From Burkholderiaceae bacterium (GTDB lineage: Bacteria; Pseudomonadota; Gammaproteobacteria; Burkholderiales; Burkholderiaceae_C): a stretch of DNA of 64,000 bases. Location: assembly GCA_024235915.1 (NCBI GenBank), contig JACKLO010000011.1:1-64000 (forward strand). Reading direction: 5' to 3'. Of the stretch, positions 26,630-36,836 are shown one piece after another. The position numbers and the translations under genes were made by a program. The stretch's first letter is position 1, and every line of letters begins with the position of its first letter. The notes beneath the pieces are model-generated. The model saw nothing but the letters and a program-made list of their open reading frames with translations, was not told the origin of the DNA and did not search any database.

Positions 26630-27461
26630 GACTGCGGTCCTGCAGGGGCGTGCAGGCACGTCGATCACGGCGGCAGACTTCGATCGCCTTCGCCGGTTCT
26701 TCGAGGCCGCGTCCGGCATCCGTCTGGCGGACCACAAGCGGGAGCTGGTCTGTGGGCGTCTGGCCAAACGGCTGCGCGAACGCGGGGTCGACGGTTACGG
26801 CGCCTACCTGCGGCTGATCGAACTGCCGGCCGAGACGGCGGAGCGCCAGATGGCGATCGATCTGCTGACGACCAACGAGACGCACTTCTTCCGCGAACCG
26901 CGCCATTTCGAGGTCTTGCGCGCGGAACTGGCGGAGCGGCTGGCACGGGGGCAGTCCTCCGGCATTCGGGTCTGGAGCGCGGCATGCTCCACGGGCGAGG
27001 AGCCCTACAGCCTTGCCATGACGCTGGACGAGGTGCTCGGCCGCCGACCCTGGCGGGTCTTTGCCTCCGACCTTTCGCAACGGGTGCTGGCGGATGCACG
27101 TCGTGGTGTCTTCAGCGCCCAGCGCGCCGCGGAAGTGCCGCGACCGATGGCCCTGAAGTACCTGCTTGAAGGGACCCAGGAGTACGCCGGCACCTTCTTG
27201 GTCGACGCTGAAGTTCGGCAGCGTGTGGACTTCGCCCAGGTCAATCTCATGGCCATGCCCGCCGGTCTCGGGCCTTTCGACGTCGTGTTCCTCCGCAACG
27301 TGCTCATCTACTTCGACGTGGCGGCCAAACGCCGCATCGTCCAGGCAGTGCTGCAACGCATGGCGCCAGGCGGCCTGCTGTTCGTGGGCCATTCGGAAAG
27401 CCTCAACGGCGTTGTAGACGGATTGCGCACCGTGGTGCCCACGGTCTACCGGAAGCCGTGA
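26622..27461 (+). CDS. cheR: Chemoreceptor methyltransferase CheR
   Basis: This 279-residue S-adenosylmethionine-dependent methyltransferase modifies receptor glutamates. The N-terminal helical domain contains FDRLRRFFEAASGIRLADHKRELV and LTTNETHFFREPRHFEVL. The SAM site shows VWSAACSTGEEPYSLAM, an acidic ASDLS strand, and VVFLRNVLIYFD. I chose the ATG at 26622, which overlaps the receptor's 3' end by 8 nt and gives a standard CheR length. Upstream in-frame ATGs would only add sequence antisense in character. It works with cheB and cheD that follow. Confidence 0.93.
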   Translation: MAETAVLQGRAGTSITAADFDRLRRFFEAASGIRLADHKRELVCGRLAKRLRERGVDGYGAYLRLIELPAETAERQMAIDLLTTNETHFFREPRHFEVLRAELAERLARGQSSGIRVWSAACSTGEEPYSLAMTLDEVLGRRPWRVFASDLSQRVLADARRGVFSAQRAAEVPRPMALKYLLEGTQEYAGTFLVDAEVRQRVDFAQVNLMAMPAGLGPFDVVFLRNVLIYFDVAAKRRIVQAVLQRMAPGGLLFVGHSESLNGVVDGLRTVVPTVYRKP

Positions 27462-27463
27462 CC

Positions 27464-28081
27464 ATGGATGCCGATCCGTTGGTGCAGTTCCGCTCAGCGG
27501 CGGATATCGGTGTCGATGCAACATGCCGTGCGGCGACCGATGCTGGGCGGGGCCGAGAGCGGCCCGGCTTGCTGGTGTCCAACGGCCTGCTCGATTGCGG
27601 CACTGGCGGCGAACCCCAGGTCTTCCTGCGGCCCGGTGACTGGCTGTTCGGTGGCGGCGAGGGATCCGTGCGTACCTTGCTGGGCAGCTGCGTCTCGTTG
27701 GTGTTGTGGTCGCGCCGGCACGGTGCAGGCGGGCTCTGCCACAGTCTGCTGCCGCAGCGGCGGCAGCGTGGTGTGGACGAACTGCCCGATGGTCGTTACC
27801 TCGACGAGGCCATTGATTGGCTCGAAGCCGAGGCGCACCGACGCGGCATTCCCTGGGCGGACCTGCGCGCCTCGGTGTTCGGTGGGGCTGGACGACGCAC
27901 CGGCGGCATTGGTGCCTCGAACCTTGCCTGGATCTGCGCTTGGCTCGAGCGGCAGCGCATCCCGGTTGACCAGATGGACGTCGGCGGCCATGTCATGCGT
28001 CGCCTGAGCATGGACCTCCGGACCGGCGTTGTCAGTGTGGCCCATGGCGGGGCCTGGAACCTGATGGAGCAACGGCAATGA
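27464..28081 (+). CDS. cheD: Chemoreceptor glutamine deamidase CheD
   Basis: This protein of about 205 residues converts receptor Gln to Glu. The catalytic Cys is in TLLGSCVSLVLW and the His in LCHSLLP, and the family's GRYLDEAIDWLEAEA and VFGGAG segments are present. About 60 residues precede the catalytic domain, longer than minimal CheD. The ATG at 27464 lies 8 bp after GGAAG and is preferred, while the GTG at 27458 (GTGA overlap with cheR) is an alternative. The stop overlaps the cheB ATG. CheD often also modulates CheC-type phosphatases, but no cheC is seen here. Confidence 0.9.
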   Translation: MDADPLVQFRSAADIGVDATCRAATDAGRGRERPGLLVSNGLLDCGTGGEPQVFLRPGDWLFGGGEGSVRTLLGSCVSLVLWSRRHGAGGLCHSLLPQRRQRGVDELPDGRYLDEAIDWLEAEAHRRGIPWADLRASVFGGAGRRTGGIGASNLAWICAWLERQRIPVDQMDVGGHVMRRLSMDLRTGVVSVAHGGAWNLMEQRQ

Positions 28082-29172
28082 CGACGCAGAAGATCAAGGT
28101 CATGGTCGTGGACGACTCTGCCGTGGTGCGTCAGGTGCTGCGCGGCGTTGTCGATGGTGACCCTGGCATGGTCTGCATGGGGGCGCACGCCGATCCGGTC
28201 TTCGCGCAGCAGGCGATGGACCGGGAGTGGCCCGACGTGGTCCTGCTGGACATCGAAATGCCGCGCATGGATGGCATCACCTTCCTGCGCCGTCTGATGG
28301 CGTCCCGGCCGACGCCGGTGGTGGTCTGTTCGACGCTGACGGCCAGAGGCGCCCCGCTGACACTGGAAGCCCTGGATGCCGGTGCCGTGGAGGTGGTGCA
28401 GAAGCCGACAACGTCGGTGCGGGACGGGTTGCAGGAACAGGCCGCGGCCTTGCTGGCGGCGGTGCGCATGGCCGCCCGTGCGAATCTCGGCTCGATGGCC
28501 CGTGCCAGGGCGCGCGCTGCCGCGCCCCGGGAACGTCCGGAAGGCGCCAGCGCGGTGTCTGTCGCGACCGGTGGCGCGCTGGCCGAGACCACGGACCGCA
28601 TCGTGGCCATCGGCACCTCCACGGGCGGAACGGTGGCGCTGGAGATCGTGTTGCGCGAGCTGCCGGTCACCTGCCCGGGCATCGTGGTCGTGCAGCACAT
28701 GCCACAGGCCTACACCGAGGCCTTCGCGGAACGCCTTGACCGGTGTTGCGCGATCCGTGTGCGGCAGGCGACCGACGGTGAGCGCGTGCTGCCGGGTCAG
28801 GCGCTGATCGCACCGGGTGGGCGGCATCTGCAGGTTCGCCGCCAGGGCGGCTACTACCACGCCGTGGTGCGTGACGGGCCTCCGGTGTCACGCCATCGGC
28901 CGAGTGTCAACGTGCTGTTCGGGTCGGTGGCCCAGCAGGCGGGGCGCAATGCCGTGGGCATCCTCATGACGGGCATGGGCGACGACGGGGCCAGGGGCCT
29001 GTTGGAGATGCATGAGGCAGGTGCGCGCACGTACGCCCAGGACGAGCGCAGTTGCGTGGTGTTCGGCATGCCGCGCGAAGCGATCCGTATGGGTGCCGTC
29101 GACGAGGTGCTGCCGCTGGAACGGCTTCACGAGGCCGTGCTCTCCAGGTCGAGACCCAGGGTATCGGCGTGA
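28078..29172 (+). CDS. cheB: Chemotaxis methylesterase response regulator CheB
   Basis: This 364-residue enzyme has an N-terminal receiver (VVDDSAVVR, phospho-acceptor in LLDIEMPRMDG, Lys in VQKPTT) and a C-terminal methylesterase domain from about residue 175. The catalytic triad motifs are visible as GTSTGGT (Ser), VVQHMPQAYT (His) and MTGMGDDGA (Asp). It removes methyl groups from chemoreceptors when phosphorylated by CheA, closing the adaptation loop with CheR. It overlaps cheD by 4 nt at its start and the diguanylate cyclase GTG start at its end. Confidence 0.95.
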   Translation: MTTQKIKVMVVDDSAVVRQVLRGVVDGDPGMVCMGAHADPVFAQQAMDREWPDVVLLDIEMPRMDGITFLRRLMASRPTPVVVCSTLTARGAPLTLEALDAGAVEVVQKPTTSVRDGLQEQAAALLAAVRMAARANLGSMARARARAAAPRERPEGASAVSVATGGALAETTDRIVAIGTSTGGTVALEIVLRELPVTCPGIVVVQHMPQAYTEAFAERLDRCCAIRVRQATDGERVLPGQALIAPGGRHLQVRRQGGYYHAVVRDGPPVSRHRPSVNVLFGSVAQQAGRNAVGILMTGMGDDGARGLLEMHEAGARTYAQDERSCVVFGMPREAIRMGAVDEVLPLERLHEAVLSRSRPRVSA

Positions 29173-30236
29173 ACCCAGAGCGCGACTGGACGTTGAGGCT
29201 GGCCCACGCCCTGATTCGTGCCAGCACCTACAGCCTTCAACGGCCCGCCGAGCGGCAAGACGTGGTGCGTCGCTTCTGCGAGGCCGTGGTCGACGCGGTG
29301 CCGCCGGTCTGTCTGGCCTGGACCTGGTTCGGTGCGACCGACACACGAGAGATTGTTCCGCAGGTCTGCGCGGGCCGCGCGACTGCCTACGCGCAGGGGC
29401 TGGTGATCCGCCGCAATCTGCTCACCGCCCTGGGCCCCGCCATGCGGGTCCTTCGAGGGGAGCGGCTCAAACCCTTCAGGATCAGCGCGGCATCCCCCTA
29501 CGGCCCCTGGCGCGATGCGGCGCGGCGGTACGGTGTGCGCAGCGTGCTGGTGATGCCTCTTCAGGGGCAGGGCGAGGACCGCGAGCCGACCTTGGCGGGC
29601 ATCTTCGCCCTGTATGCCGAACATCCGGACTTCTTCAGCGACGAGCGCGTGGCGTTGTTGGAGGCGATTGCCCCGATGCTGGGCAGCGTGCTGACACGCG
29701 CGGCCATGGAGGATCGGCTGCGGCGTCAGGCCCACACCGACCCGTTGACCGGGCTGGGCAATCGAGCGGCATTCGCGCATCAGGTGTCGGCGTTGAACGA
29801 GACCGGGCGGCGACACGCCGTGATGATGGTGGACCTGGATCGGTTCAAACGCATCAACGACGTGCACGGGCACGCTGCCGGCGATGCAGTGATCCGCCAG
29901 ACGGCCGACCTGTTGTCCGCCGCGGTGCGGGCCGGTGATGTGCTGGCACGGTTCGGTGGCGAGGAGTTCGTGCTGGTGCTCCGCGACAGCCCGATGGACG
30001 CCGCCTTGCTTCGGGCCGAGGCCCTGCGTGCCTGCATCGCAGAACACCCGTTTGCACTGGGGCAGGGCGAGGTGATCCAGGTCACCAGTTCGATCGGCTG
30101 CGCGCCGTGGACGCCGCCGCAGGCATTGGAGGCCGCGCTGGCGCAGGCCGATGCGGGGCTGTATCGCGCCAAGGACGGGGGCCGCAACGCCGTTCAGGTG
30201 TCCCTGAACGATTGCCTGCCGGGCGTGCTGGGATAA
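29169..30236 (+). CDS. GAF-like/GGDEF diguanylate cyclase
   Basis: This 355-residue soluble protein begins with a GTG inside the cheB stop (GTGA), so it is part of the chemosensory operon. Residues 1-180 look like a GAF-type sensory domain (VLVMPLQGQGE, GIFALYAEHPDFFSDERVALLEAIAPML). The GGDEF domain contains DPLTGLGNRAAF, MMVDLDRFKRIND, and the active-site loop GGEEF at 263-267. The inhibitory I-site RAGD is at 254-257, five residues before it, so product inhibition is expected. The enzyme would make c-di-GMP from GTP and connect chemosensory signalling to motility or biofilm choice. Confidence 0.9.
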   Translation: MNPERDWTLRLAHALIRASTYSLQRPAERQDVVRRFCEAVVDAVPPVCLAWTWFGATDTREIVPQVCAGRATAYAQGLVIRRNLLTALGPAMRVLRGERLKPFRISAASPYGPWRDAARRYGVRSVLVMPLQGQGEDREPTLAGIFALYAEHPDFFSDERVALLEAIAPMLGSVLTRAAMEDRLRRQAHTDPLTGLGNRAAFAHQVSALNETGRRHAVMMVDLDRFKRINDVHGHAAGDAVIRQTADLLSAAVRAGDVLARFGGEEFVLVLRDSPMDAALLRAEALRACIAEHPFALGQGEVIQVTSSIGCAPWTPPQALEAALAQADAGLYRAKDGGRNAVQVSLNDCLPGVLG

Positions 30237-30296
30237 TGCGACGTTTGTCTGCGCCTGCGGCGCGGGCCTCACCGTCTCGAATTCCGGATCCCTGCC

Positions 30297-31961
<1,665 letters not shown>

Positions 31962-31973
31962 AGGCTTCGGCGT

Positions 31974-32000
31974 GCCGCCCCGGCAGCTTGCCGCGGCGGC
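31974..32000. terminator. Hairpin between convergent ettA and sulfatase genes
   Basis: A 12-bp stem with one mismatch pairs 31974-31985 with 31989-32000 around a GCT loop. It fits exactly in the 40 bp between the two stop codons. It has no T tract, but its symmetry suits a bidirectional terminator. Confidence 0.55.
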
Positions 32001-32001
32001 C

Positions 32002-33447
32002 TCAGGTCGTCGCCGGTGCCGGGGTGGCGCCGCCGGCGCCCATCGTGGCGGCGCGGGCCACGCCGCCCAGGCGCTCGATCAGGTCGGCCTGGTCCTGCTT
32101 GGCCAGGGCGTCCACGGCCTCCGGATCGCACAGGGCCCGCAGCTCGGCCTCCATCGCCTGCAGCACCGCTTGGTGCGCCGGGTCGCCGGCCAGGTCGTGC
32201 AGTTCCTCGGGGTCGGCCTCCAGGTCGAACAGTTCGGGCGCGAAACGCACGTAGTGGTGGTACTTCCAGCGGCCCTTGCGCAGCATGAAGGCCGCCGTGT
32301 TGCTGCCAGCGGCGTGGTACTCGCTGAACACCACGCGCTGTGGGTCCGCGGGAGCAGCGGCCAGGTCGTACAAGGATCGGCCGGGCCGGCCTGACAGGTG
32401 CGGCGTCGGGTCCACCCCGGCGCCAGCCAGCAGCGTGGGGAACAGGTCGAGCAGGTCCACCGGCGTGTCGCACACGCCCGGCACCACACCCGGCCCGGCC
32501 ATGATCATCGGCACGGCCACGCTCTCCTGGTACAGCGTGGACTTGCCCCACACGCCGCGTGCGCCCAGGTTGTCGCCGTGGTCCGAGGTGTAGACCACCG
32601 TGGTGTCGTCCTGCAGGCCCAGCGCCTGCAACCGCTGCAGGATCCGGCCCACGTTGTGGTCCAGGAAGCTGACCAGGCCGTGGTAGGCGCTGAAGGCCTG
32701 CAGGCGCTCCTCGGGGCTGCGGAACTGCTCCTCGTTCGGCATGAACTCGGCATAGGCCTGCACCCACGGGTGGCGCCGGTAGCCGGTGGACGGGTGCAGC
32801 TTCACCGCCGGCATGCGTTCGGGCGGGTAGAGGTCGTAGAAGGCCTGCGGCGCCACCAGCGGGAAATGCGGCGCCACCAGCCCCACGTAGAGCACGAAGG
32901 GCTCGTCCCGCCGCTGGGCGGCGTCGTCCAGCCAGTCCAGCGTGCGCTGCGTCACCGAGCGGTCGTAGCTGGTGTAGGGCGACTCGCCGGGCCCGATGCG
33001 CTCGCCCAGCATGCGCTTGCCGCCCGGCGGCTGCGTGATGTAGGGGTCGCGGATGGACGCCCAGACCATGCCGTGGCCGCCGACCACGTGCATCGGGATG
33101 TGCTCGTGGTCGAAGCCGGCCTGGTCTTCCTCCTGCCGGTAGTGCAGCTTGCCGATGCTCTCCACCCGCACCTGGTGCGCCTGCAGCACATGGCCCCAGC
33201 CGCGCTGTGTGCCGGTGTAGGGCATGGCGTTGTCCCAGTGGCGGATCTGGTGCACGCGCAGCCCGGTGGCGAAGGCGGCACGTGCCGGCACGCAGATGGG
33301 GCTTGGCGTATAGGCGTTCGGAAACCGCACGCCGCGCGCCGCCAGGGCGTCAAGGTTTGGCGTCTGGATGAACGCATGGCCCGAGCAGCCCATGACCCGG
33401 GGGTCGTGCTCGTCGGACATGATGACGATGACGTTGCGGCGGCGCAT
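32002..33447 (-). CDS. Type I sulfatase (choline-sulfatase/arylsulfatase-like)
   Basis: This 481-residue alkaline-phosphatase-fold hydrolase has the formylglycine signature C-V-P-A-R at C52-R56, so an FGE-type maturation enzyme is required. Metal-binding residues are in IVIMSDEHDPR at the N-terminus and in YTSDHGDNLGARGVWGKSTLYQES. It has no signal peptide and is therefore predicted to be cytoplasmic, which implies uptake of its sulfate ester. GKLHYR and the SDEHDPRVMGC beginning resemble bacterial choline-sulfatase relatives more than secreted arylsulfatases. It is the last gene of the minus-strand cluster led by the LysR regulator. Confidence 0.88.
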   Translation of the reverse strand: MRRRNVIVIMSDEHDPRVMGCSGHAFIQTPNLDALAARGVRFPNAYTPSPICVPARAAFATGLRVHQIRHWDNAMPYTGTQRGWGHVLQAHQVRVESIGKLHYRQEEDQAGFDHEHIPMHVVGGHGMVWASIRDPYITQPPGGKRMLGERIGPGESPYTSYDRSVTQRTLDWLDDAAQRRDEPFVLYVGLVAPHFPLVAPQAFYDLYPPERMPAVKLHPSTGYRRHPWVQAYAEFMPNEEQFRSPEERLQAFSAYHGLVSFLDHNVGRILQRLQALGLQDDTTVVYTSDHGDNLGARGVWGKSTLYQESVAVPMIMAGPGVVPGVCDTPVDLLDLFPTLLAGAGVDPTPHLSGRPGRSLYDLAAAPADPQRVVFSEYHAAGSNTAAFMLRKGRWKYHHYVRFAPELFDLEADPEELHDLAGDPAHQAVLQAMEAELRALCDPEAVDALAKQDQADLIERLGGVARAATMGAGGATPAPATT

Positions 33448-33489
33448 GGTGGGTGGGGCGTGTTCCGGGCGGCGTGCGAGCAGGGGGGG

Positions 33490-34480
33490 TCAGTCCAGCT
33501 TGAAGGCCAGGCGCTTGACGGTCGCGGCGTTGTAGGCGGCTTCGCTGGTGACGATCTCGCCCATGCGCGCAGCCGGCAGGTTGACCACGTCCAGGCCGCC
33601 CTTGGCCAGCGCTGCCTTCAACTCGGGCAGGTCCAGCGCCTTGCGCACCTCGGTCTCCAGCTTGCCGCGGATGTCGGCGGGCACGTTGGCCGGCATCGAC
33701 AGCGCGAACCAGGCCGAGGCCTGGATGTCGGCGATGCCGACGGCCTCCTTCAGCGTCGGCACGTCGGGCAGCAGCGGCGAGCGCTCGTCCTGCAGCACGG
33801 CCAGCGCGCGCAGCTTGCCGGCGCGGATGTGCGGCAGCAGCGGGGGCGCATTGATCACGGCCGATTCGATCTGGCCCGCCACCACGTCGGTGGTGGCCGG
33901 GCCGCCGCCCTTGTACGGCACGTGCACCAGGCGCGTGCCGTGCAACTGGTTCATCAGCTCGAAGGCCAGGTGCATGCCGGTGCCCCGACCCGGCGTGCCG
34001 TAGGTCAGGCCCTGCGCCGTGCGCGCCCGTTCCAGGTACTGCGCTGCCGTGCGGATGGGGCTGGATTCCGGCACCACCAGCACCGACGGCACCCGGGCCA
34101 CCAGCACGAGCGGCGCCAGGTCGCGCAGCGGGTCGTAGGGCAGCTTGGCGTTGACCGCCTGCATGAAGGTCAGCTCGGGGTTGCCGCCGGCCAGCAGGGT
34201 GTAGCCGTCCGCCGGGCTCTTGGCCACCGCATCGGCGCCGATGGTGCCGCTGGCGCCGGGCTTGTTGTCGACGATGAAGGTCTGCCCCATCTGCTTGCCC
34301 AACTGCTCGGCCAGCACACGCGCCATCATGTCGACGGCCGCCGCCGGCAGCGAAGGACACGACGATGCGCACCGGTTTGGACGGATAGGTCTGGGCCAGT
34401 GCCGTGGTGGCGAGACACAGACTGGCAACGGCGGTGAACGCAGCGAGCGCGCCGCGGCGAGAGGTGGTGGGCAGGGTCAT
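33490..34480 (-). pseudogene. Bug/TctC-family periplasmic solute-binding protein, frameshifted
   Basis: The sequence encodes a tripartite tricarboxylate receptor of about 330 residues split between two frames. From 34480 the frame gives a signal peptide (TTSRRGALAAFTAVASLCLATTALA) and the mature start QTYPSKPVRIVVSFAAGG. The other frame continues VDMMARVLAEQLGKQMGQTFIVDNKPGASGTIGADAVAKSPADGYTLL and the rest of the Bug fold to 33490. One extra G in a GGCGGCGGCC run at about 34335-34347 explains the shift. It is either a true mutation or a homopolymer-like sequence error. Restored, it would bind an organic anion in the periplasm. No TctA or TctB membrane genes are adjacent. Confidence 0.85.
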
Positions 34481-34521
34481 GGGGGTCTCCTTGCGGTGTT
34501 GTTGCGGGTCTCAGTGCTGGG

Positions 34522-35346
34522 TCAGAGATCGTGTTCCGAAGGTGCAAAGCCGGCCAGCCGGTAGGCCCCATCGGGGTGGGACGCGTCGCCGGCCATGCCG
34601 CGGCGCACGATCTCGGTGATGTAGATCTCGTCCCACTCGATGTTGGCCAGGTTGACCTCGGTGCCCAGCGTGCGCACCAGCCAGCTGGCGATGCGGTGCT
34701 TGAACTCGCGGTGCACGCCGGGCAGGATCACCACGGGCAGTTCGTAGACGATGTGTTCGGCCGGGAACGTGGTGCCGATGCGCTCGATCAGTTCGGTGCG
34801 CGTCTGCCCCTGCGCGAAGAGCTCGTAGGCTTCGAGGTAAACGCCGGAAGCGCCGGCGTCCAGGCAGTCAGCGATGTCGGCGATGAAGCTGTCGTCGTCC
34901 AGTGCACCTTCCTTGCGGCCGACCTCGCCATAGGCCTTCAGCCCTGCACTGCGGCAGGCGCGGATCAGGCGGGCCTTCTCCCCCGGCGGGTAGGAGATCA
35001 GGTTGTCCGACACCTCCAGCGCGCCGAAGCCCACGGCCAGCGCCTCGTCGAACAGCTTGTCGGCATTGCCCTGCATGTAGGCCAGCTCGGTGAACAGCCC
35101 GCCGATCATGGGCGAGATGCCGTGGTCCTTGTAGAGCGCGAGCTTCTTCGCCAGCACGTCGCGCGGCATGACACGCGGGATCGACGCGGCGATCTTCGCG
35201 TTGTCGATGTAGGGCCCAGCGCTCTCCAGCGTGTCGGCCTGGCGGGCCAGGCCCATGCCCCAGTCGATCATCATGTTGAGGCCGCGGGTGCGTGGCTTGT
35301 CCTGGCGCTGCGGCACCGGGATCGAGGCGAAGGCGTGGTCGGACAT
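34522..35346 (-). CDS. ComA-like protein (phosphosulfolactate synthase family)
   Basis: This 274-residue TIM-barrel protein matches the ComA family along its length: RTRGLNMMIDWGMG, YIDNAKIAAS, KLALYKDHGISPMIGGLFTELAYMQG, GFGALEVSDN, EVGRKEGAL, DAGASGVYLEA and EVNLANIEWDEIYITEIVRRGMAGD. ComA makes phosphosulfolactate from phosphoenolpyruvate and sulfite in coenzyme M synthesis. This copy differs at conserved points: the usual Asp-Lys-Gly of the first strand reads Asp-Trp-Gly, and the later Glu-Gly-Arg region is changed. So the substrate may differ or the reaction may run toward cleavage. It is sandwiched between genes for two sulfatases and a solute receptor, which supports a role in organosulfur catabolism. 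That role is inferred. Confidence 0.75.
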   Translation of the reverse strand: MSDHAFASIPVPQRQDKPRTRGLNMMIDWGMGLARQADTLESAGPYIDNAKIAASIPRVMPRDVLAKKLALYKDHGISPMIGGLFTELAYMQGNADKLFDEALAVGFGALEVSDNLISYPPGEKARLIRACRSAGLKAYGEVGRKEGALDDDSFIADIADCLDAGASGVYLEAYELFAQGQTRTELIERIGTTFPAEHIVYELPVVILPGVHREFKHRIASWLVRTLGTEVNLANIEWDEIYITEIVRRGMAGDASHPDGAYRLAGFAPSEHDL

Positions 35347-35381
35347 GGCGTTCCCGTTGGCGTTTGGCCGTCGTGCGGGCC

Positions 35382-36704
35382 TCAGTCGGGCTGGCCGGGC
35401 GGGGTATGGGGGTGTTGTTGCGCGCTGAGCTGGAAATCCCGCACCATGCGCAGCATCGGGCCCATCACCCAGGTGTTGTGCACCAGCACGTCGGTCTCCT
35501 CCTTGGGGTCGCGGGTCAGGTTGAACAGGTAGGGCGATTCCAGCTTGCCCTTGCCCTCGTTGACTTCGGGCTCCCAGTGGAAGTGCAGCTTCCAGTCGCG
35601 CCACTTCACGGCGCGCAGCTCGTTCTTGATGTGGAAGAGGAAGCCTTCGCGCGCCGAGGCCTCAGCGTTGTCGAACAGGAGGTCGGTCTGGTCGACACCG
35701 TCGATCGGCCGGTCGGCGGGCACGGTGGCGCCGCCCAGGCGGGCCAGGGTGGTGAACAGGTCGGTCACATGCACGACCTGGTTGCTGACCCGGCCCGGCG
35801 CCACGCGGCCCGGCCAGCGCACGATGCAGGGCACGCGCAGGCTGCCTTCCATCGCGGTGTGGTACGTGCCGCGCCAGGGGCCGGCCGTGCCGCGGTAGGG
35901 CGCGCGGAACTCCGGGCCGTTGTCGCTGCAGAAGATGAAGGCGGTGTCGCGCTCGATGCCCATCGCCTGCACCGCCGCCGCGACCTGGCCCACGCGGTGG
36001 TCGAGTTCCATCATCGCGTCGGCAAAGTCGCCGTGGCCGCTGCGGCCCGCAAAGTCCGGGTGCGGCAGCGTCGGAAAGTGCAGGTGCACCAGCGGCAGGT
36101 AGAGGAAGAAGGGCCGGCCGGCCGCGTGCTCGCGCTGCATGAAGCCGACCGCACGATCCACCAGCTCGGCATCGATGCCGCGCCGGCTGTCCAGGTCGTA
36201 GACCTTGACGCTGCGCGAGGCCTCTCCACGTTCACCGCACATGATGTGCGGCACCTCGGCCACGCTGGGGTCGTAGCCCACGGTGGACGTGAACTGGCTC
36301 TCATCGGTGGTGCGCGGGATGCCGTACCAGGTGTCGAAGCCGCGGTCCGACGGGAAGCGGCCTGGCACGTCGCCCAGGTGCCATTTGCCGAAATGCGCGG
36401 TGGCGTAGCCCTGCGCCGAGAGCAGTTCGGGCAGGGTCACCTCGCGCCGGGCCAGGCCCTGCGGCAGGCCCGGCGGCACCGACTGCAGGCAGCCGGTGCG
36501 GATGGGATGCCGCCCGCACATCAGGGCCGACCGCGTCGGCACGCAGTCGCTCTCGACGTTGAAGTTCTGCAGCAGCAGGCCCTCGCGGGCCAGGCGATCG
36601 ATGTTCGGTGTCGGCGCCCCGCGCAGTGCACCACCGCCGTAGCAGCCCAGTTCACCCCAGCCGAGGTTGTCGGCGACGATGAGCACGATGTGGGGCAGCG
36701 TCAT
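35382..36704 (-). CDS. Type I arylsulfatase-like sulfatase
   Basis: This 440-residue sulfatase carries the formylglycine motif C-V-P-T-R at C54-R58, followed by SALMCGRHPIRTG. Metal ligands are in VLIVADNLGWGELGCYGGG near the N-terminus and FCSDNGPEFR further on. It also has GKWHLGD and a HFPTLPHPDF segment. It has no signal peptide and is predicted cytoplasmic. It differs clearly from the sulfatase at 32002, being closer to AslA/AtsA-type arylsulfatases, so the two probably act on different esters or sequential groups. It lies 132 bp downstream of the LysR gene and heads the structural genes of the cluster. I preferred the start at MTLPHIVLIV over an upstream in-frame codon. Confidence 0.88.
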   Translation of the reverse strand: MTLPHIVLIVADNLGWGELGCYGGGALRGAPTPNIDRLAREGLLLQNFNVESDCVPTRSALMCGRHPIRTGCLQSVPPGLPQGLARREVTLPELLSAQGYATAHFGKWHLGDVPGRFPSDRGFDTWYGIPRTTDESQFTSTVGYDPSVAEVPHIMCGERGEASRSVKVYDLDSRRGIDAELVDRAVGFMQREHAAGRPFFLYLPLVHLHFPTLPHPDFAGRSGHGDFADAMMELDHRVGQVAAAVQAMGIERDTAFIFCSDNGPEFRAPYRGTAGPWRGTYHTAMEGSLRVPCIVRWPGRVAPGRVSNQVVHVTDLFTTLARLGGATVPADRPIDGVDQTDLLFDNAEASAREGFLFHIKNELRAVKWRDWKLHFHWEPEVNEGKGKLESPYLFNLTRDPKEETDVLVHNTWVMGPMLRMVRDFQLSAQQHPHTPPGQPD

Positions 36705-36836
36705 GGGGCCATCTCTGTAGCAACCCAGGAATGCTGTCACCCTGGCGCTGCGCGTCGACCCCATGCGGTTGTTTGCCGATAACCTGCGGGAATGATCAGG
36801 GAAAGCCCGATCCAGCGATGCCGACCCGCGCGACGG

